Positions 5,867 to 9,004 of a DNA stretch of 9,004 bases are shown in pieces. Below the pieces are notes generated by a model. The model worked only from the letters and a program-made list of their open reading frames with translations, searched no databases and was not told where the DNA came from. How positions within the stretch are numbered: position 1 is the first letter of the stretch; each line of letters starts with the position of its first letter. A program made the position numbers and the translations under genes. The DNA comes from Candidatus Stahliibacteriota bacterium (GTDB taxonomy: Bacteria; Hydrothermota; Tepidihabitantia; SM23-42), in the NCBI GenBank assembly GCA_030670605.1, contig DAOVBK010000044.1:1-9004 (forward strand), read 5' to 3'.

Positions 5867-6763
5867 CTATTTTTTCTTCGGAAATCTTTCTTCCCAGACA
5901 GACACAATGTTCGCAACAATGAATATCGAAGAATACGTTCCTATGACAAAACCGACGAACAACGTGAACGCAAAATCTGCTAGCACTGACCCACCGAATA
6001 TGAGAAGGGCAATAACTGCAAGGAGCGTCGTTCCCACCGTCAGTATTGTTCTTGAGAGAACTTCGTTGAGCCCCGTATTGAGAATCACATTATAGGGTTC
6101 TTTGCGCATCTTCTTGAATTTCTCTCTGATACGGTCAGAGATAACAATCGAATCGTTAATAGAATAACCGATTATGGTCAATAGTGCACCAACCACGATA
6201 ATCGAGAACTCACGTTGTGTGATGACGAGAACGCCAATGGTGAACAGTGCATCATGAAACAACGCGATGACAGCAGCGACGCCGAAACGGTAGTCGAATC
6301 TGAACGACACGTACACGAGAATGAGCACAAGCGCAATGATAATCGCCCATAGCGTCTTAGTCAGCAATTCCTTACCGATCTTCGGTTCGACGGTCTCCTC
6401 CCGCAAAACCTGCTGCGCATTGTCTGGGTAATCCTGCTGCAGGACTTCTTTCACATTCCTGGAGAACTCTACGGGATTCTTCTCTGCTGCCCTGATAATA
6501 TACTCTTTCTGCTCGGCACCGAGTGATTGAATCTGTGAATGCTCTTTGCCGATCTTGGCGAGGGAGTTTCTCAGTTCACCCGTCGCGACAGGCTCGGAGA
6601 AGCGTATCTGGAGAAGTGCGCCGCCCGTGAAATCGATTCCGAAATTGGGACCAATTATGATTATGAGAAGGCATGAGGTGATCATGAGAATCGCAGAAAG
6701 TGCAAAACCGAATTTTCTCTTACTGATAAAATCGATGTTTGGGTTTTTGATAATCTCAATCAT
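5867..6763 (-). CDS. secF: Protein translocase subunit SecF
   Basis: SecF pairs with SecD to use the proton gradient to pull exported proteins through SecYEG. The 298-residue protein has the expected layout: TM1 near 18-38, the GIDFTGG motif at 42-48, a small periplasmic domain to about 130, and TM2-6 from 133 to 290. The RND-type signature GYSINDSIVISDRIRE (199-214) includes Asp204, which aligns with the proton-relay region of E. coli SecF. Start choice: ATG 6763 lies 7 nt after GAGGA (6775-6771), whereas TTG 6769, which overlaps the secD stop as TTGA, lies only 1 nt after that site. The tail is basic (FPKKK). It follows secD at once and the pgpA frame overlaps or follows its stop. Confidence 0.96.
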   Translation of the reverse strand: MIEIIKNPNIDFISKRKFGFALSAILMITSCLLIIIIGPNFGIDFTGGALLQIRFSEPVATGELRNSLAKIGKEHSQIQSLGAEQKEYIIRAAEKNPVEFSRNVKEVLQQDYPDNAQQVLREETVEPKIGKELLTKTLWAIIIALVLILVYVSFRFDYRFGVAAVIALFHDALFTIGVLVITQREFSIIVVGALLTIIGYSINDSIVISDRIREKFKKMRKEPYNVILNTGLNEVLSRTILTVGTTLLAVIALLIFGGSVLADFAFTLFVGFVIGTYSSIFIVANIVSVWEERFPKKK

Positions 6764-6765
6764 TG

Positions 6766-8280
6766 TCAAATCCTCAACTTCCGCACGTCAATTCTGTAGG
6801 TAAAGAAATTAAAGATGACCTTGCTCACAAAAACAGCGCTAAAAAGATTTGCCACGAGCCCTACAGTCAGTGTAAGTGCAAAACCCTTGATTGGTCCACT
6901 GCCGAAGATAAACAGTATCACGCCGATGATGATGGTCGTTATATTAGAATCAAAGATCGTTATCCACGCACGACCAAAGCCCTGGTCGATCGCGGTTCTC
7001 GTTGTCTTCCCGATCTTTAGTTCTTCTCGTATTCTTTCAAAAATGAGAACGTTCGCATCAACCGCCATGCCGATAGTCAATGCGATTCCTGCAATGCCCG
7101 GCATTGTCAGACTGCCCCTGAATGCACTAAGGACAGCAATGAGGAAGAAAAAATTAAGAAAGAGCGCAATGTCAGCAACAAAACCGGACAAAGAATAGTA
7201 TATGAGCATGAATACGACAACAAGTGCGCCCGCGATGAGGACCGCACGTATGCCACTCTCAATAGAATCTCTTCCGAGACTCGGTCCCACGCTTCTCTCC
7301 TCGACGATTCTCAATGGCGCAGGCAGCGCTCCTGCCCGAAGGATAATGGCAAGATCACGTGCCTTTTCAGCAGTGAATTGACCGGTGATGCGCGCACGGC
7401 CATGAGGAATTCGTTCCTGGATAGAGGGTGCAGACTGGACAACGCTATCGAGAACAATTGCGAGCCGCTTATTTATGTGCTTACCCGTGACTGAAGCAAA
7501 TTTCCGTGCTGCCTCTCTCTTGAATTCTAGGCTGATCTGCCACGTACCCATGTGTTGCAGGTCTTGCCCCTGGGTCGGTTCGTGGCTCGCATCACGAACC
7601 GTTTCACCGGTCAGTTCTGCTTTTCTCTTCAAGAGATACAGACGCTTCACCTCGCGGCCCTCGAAATCCTCTTTAGGGCCGAGCAGAAAGTGAACATCCT
7701 CTGGCATGACGTCCTGTGCTTTGACAAGCAACGCACGCAGCGAATCCTCGTCGCGTATATCAATACCCATATCGCGCTGTACCGACATGAAGTAGGAACT
7801 AAATGGCTGTTCGAATGCCATTGTGTCCTGCTCTGTCAGGTAGTCATCAATACGCTCCACGACCGTGGCGAGCTTCTCATCAGCAACGAGCTTGAATTCC
7901 AGGTGAGCCACCTTTTTAATTAAGTAAATCGCGCGGTCCCTATCAACACCTGGCAGCTGAACGAGGATTCTTCCTCTTGACTGTTTTTCTATGATCGGTT
8001 CAAACACGCCGAATTCATCAATACGATTCCTAATAATTTCATAGGCACGGTCCCGTAAATCCTGCGGTGCTTCTGCCATGCCTGTCGTGTCGACTTCAAG
8101 AACGATGTGCATTCCTCCCTTCAGATCCAACCCGAGATGCACGGCACGTTTAGAAAGATTTATCTCTTCCTCTTTGGACAAGCCCTCTGCCGTGTACATC
8201 CGTATGGTTGGATATATTGCATAGATCCCGAGAAGAACAGCAACCAAAACGATGCCGACTCGTAAACCAAAATTTCTCAT
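6766..8280 (-). CDS. secD: Protein translocase subunit SecD
   Basis: SecD is the larger partner of the SecDF accessory motor of the Sec translocon. The 504-residue protein has TM1 at about 7-24, the family motif LGLDLKGGMHIVLEVD (49-64), and a long periplasmic P1 region. The conserved LRAGALPAPL..VEERSVGPSLG stretch (315-336) leads into five C-terminal helices. The RND signature GMAVDANVLIFERIREEL is at 404-421; Asp408 corresponds to the proton-pathway Asp519 of E. coli SecD. RAWITIFDSNITT follows at 438-449. The ATG at 8280 overlaps the pdxJ stop as ATGA and has AAAGGAG (8291-8285) 4 nt upstream. It is shorter than E. coli SecD (615), but the shorter periplasmic domain is common in other phyla. 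Confidence 0.97.
   Translation of the reverse strand: MRNFGLRVGIVLVAVLLGIYAIYPTIRMYTAEGLSKEEEINLSKRAVHLGLDLKGGMHIVLEVDTTGMAEAPQDLRDRAYEIIRNRIDEFGVFEPIIEKQSRGRILVQLPGVDRDRAIYLIKKVAHLEFKLVADEKLATVVERIDDYLTEQDTMAFEQPFSSYFMSVQRDMGIDIRDEDSLRALLVKAQDVMPEDVHFLLGPKEDFEGREVKRLYLLKRKAELTGETVRDASHEPTQGQDLQHMGTWQISLEFKREAARKFASVTGKHINKRLAIVLDSVVQSAPSIQERIPHGRARITGQFTAEKARDLAIILRAGALPAPLRIVEERSVGPSLGRDSIESGIRAVLIAGALVVVFMLIYYSLSGFVADIALFLNFFFLIAVLSAFRGSLTMPGIAGIALTIGMAVDANVLIFERIREELKIGKTTRTAIDQGFGRAWITIFDSNITTIIIGVILFIFGSGPIKGFALTLTVGLVANLFSAVFVSKVIFNFFTYRIDVRKLRI
6771..6775 (-). promoter_or_regulatory. Shine-Dalgarno site GAGGA that decides the secF start
   Basis: GAGGA, within the last codons of secD, lies 7 nt before ATG 6763. 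This favours that codon over the TTG at 6769. Confidence 0.65.
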
Positions 8281-8993
8281 CGTGCTCCTTTGATTACCTC
8301 AACCATTTCCTGTGTAGCCTGCCGAAAACCAACAAACACAGCGCGTGCGACAATCGCAAAGCCAATCGAAAACCCAGTGATTTCTGGCACTGAAAAAAGG
8401 TGTGGTGTGTTTTTGTAATCGAGACCATGACCTGCATGCACACCGAGCCCCTCGCGCTTTGCTGCTTTGGCAACACGAGCTATTCGGATAACTTCATCCT
8501 TGTTCTTCGTGACTCTTGTTTGCGAATACGTGCTTGTGTTGATTTCGATGTACTGTGCACCAAGACGTGCTGCTTCCTTTGCCTGTCCTATGTCTGGATC
8601 GACAAAAATACCGACAACAATATTCCTGTCTCTGAGAGTCGAAATGAATATTTTCAAGTCTTCCTTAAGACGGAGAAGATTCAAACCACCTTGCGTGGTG
8701 ACTTCACCAGGCGTTTCTGGAACGATGGTGATACAGTCTGGCACAATGCGCTGCGCAATATCAGACATCGATTTTGTCGCTGCCATTTCCAATGTCAACT
8801 CTGTCTTTACTATCCTGCGCAACAACTCAAAATCCCGTTCTTTGATATGCCTCCGATCACCACGCAGATGGACTGTTATCCCATCTGCGCCGCCCAGTTC
8901 TGCTTCAACTGCAGCATGTATCGGGTCTGGGAAATCTTCCTTGCGTGCCTCCCTGAGCGTTGCAATATGGTCAACGTTTACTGAAAGTTGCAT
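8277..8993 (-). CDS. pdxJ: Pyridoxine 5'-phosphate synthase PdxJ
   Basis: PdxJ condenses 1-deoxy-D-xylulose 5-phosphate with 3-amino-2-oxopropyl phosphate to pyridoxine 5'-phosphate, the last ring-closing step of DXP-dependent vitamin B6 synthesis. The 238-residue TIM-barrel protein is full length. Against E. coli PdxJ, Asn6, Asp8-His9 and Arg17 (VNVDHIATLREAR), His42, Arg44 and His49 (HLRGDRRHI), Glu69 (LTLEM), the EVTTQGGL loop (97-104) and His189 (HAGHGLDYKN) are all kept. The exception is the late phosphate-binding Gly-His pair (E. coli NIGHAII), which reads SIGFAIV here, with Phe212 in place of His. The fold and other residues leave little doubt about the family. It is first in the long minus-strand operon; the ATG follows a TATAAT box by 5 nt, so the mRNA may be leaderless. 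Confidence 0.95.
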   Translation of the reverse strand: MQLSVNVDHIATLREARKEDFPDPIHAAVEAELGGADGITVHLRGDRRHIKERDFELLRRIVKTELTLEMAATKSMSDIAQRIVPDCITIVPETPGEVTTQGGLNLLRLKEDLKIFISTLRDRNIVVGIFVDPDIGQAKEAARLGAQYIEINTSTYSQTRVTKNKDEVIRIARVAKAAKREGLGVHAGHGLDYKNTPHLFSVPEITGFSIGFAIVARAVFVGFRQATQEMVEVIKGAR

Positions 8994-8998
8994 TGGGT

Positions 8999-9004
8999 AT
9001 TATA
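8999..9004 (-). promoter_or_regulatory. TATAAT -10 box 5 nt before the pdxJ start
   Basis: The last six bases of the window read TATAAT on the minus strand, followed by ACCCA and the pdxJ ATG. Spacing and sequence match the box in front of the methyltransferase gene, and no Shine-Dalgarno site intervenes. The -35 region would lie beyond the window edge, so this is only half a promoter by sight. Confidence 0.5.

Noticed and set aside
8400..8984. Long plus-strand open frame opposite pdxJ
   Set aside because: It is Cys-rich, without motifs, and lies fully antisense to a conserved enzyme: a codon-usage shadow.

Overview
The window looks like ordinary bacterial chromosome. It is densely coded, with mostly 4-nt gene overlaps and no mobile element, phage, CRISPR, rRNA or tRNA signal that I can see. 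Two points suggest a Gram-negative-type bacterium of the Fibrobacteres/Bacteroidetes or WOR-3/Stahlbacteria kind of candidate lineage. The first is a secreted protein ending in a FlgD-like/type 9 secretion-type domain. The second is clean sigma70-type promoters (TTGACA/TATAAT) combined with what look like leaderless transcripts. This placement is inference; no marker here fixes the phylum.

Layout. Positions 10-1906 (+): a perfect-consensus promoter, a secreted beta-rich protein with a C-terminal sorting-type domain, and directly behind it in the same frame a TtcA-family tRNA 2-thiolation enzyme starting with TTG. Positions 1918-1973: a short array of imperfect 8-bp repeats between two convergent genes. 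Positions 4005-1972 (-): a promoter and three-gene operon (SAM methyltransferase, exonuclease III-type AP endonuclease xth, RNA 2',3'-cyclic phosphodiesterase thpR). Positions 9004-4023 (-): a seven-gene operon, pdxJ - secD - secF - pgpA - pncC - two half-size permease genes. Each downstream gene overlaps its predecessor or follows within 2 nt.

How the genes work together. The long minus-strand operon combines vitamin B6 synthesis (PdxJ), the SecDF accessory motor of the Sec translocon, phospholipid head-group synthesis (PgpA), pyridine-nucleotide salvage (PncC) and a two-subunit permease of unknown substrate. Membrane biogenesis links some of them, but the set is mainly a housekeeping transcription unit held together by translational coupling. 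The methyltransferase-xth-thpR unit mixes DNA repair and RNA end or cyclic-phosphate processing.

The points most worth attention are: pgpA has no ATG, GTG or TTG start and is easily truncated to its C-terminal half; two promoters place TATAAT exactly 5 nt before an ATG; the 8-bp repeat array; the split permease; and a Phe where PdxJ enzymes carry a phosphate-site His. I did not find a clearly new multi-gene system.
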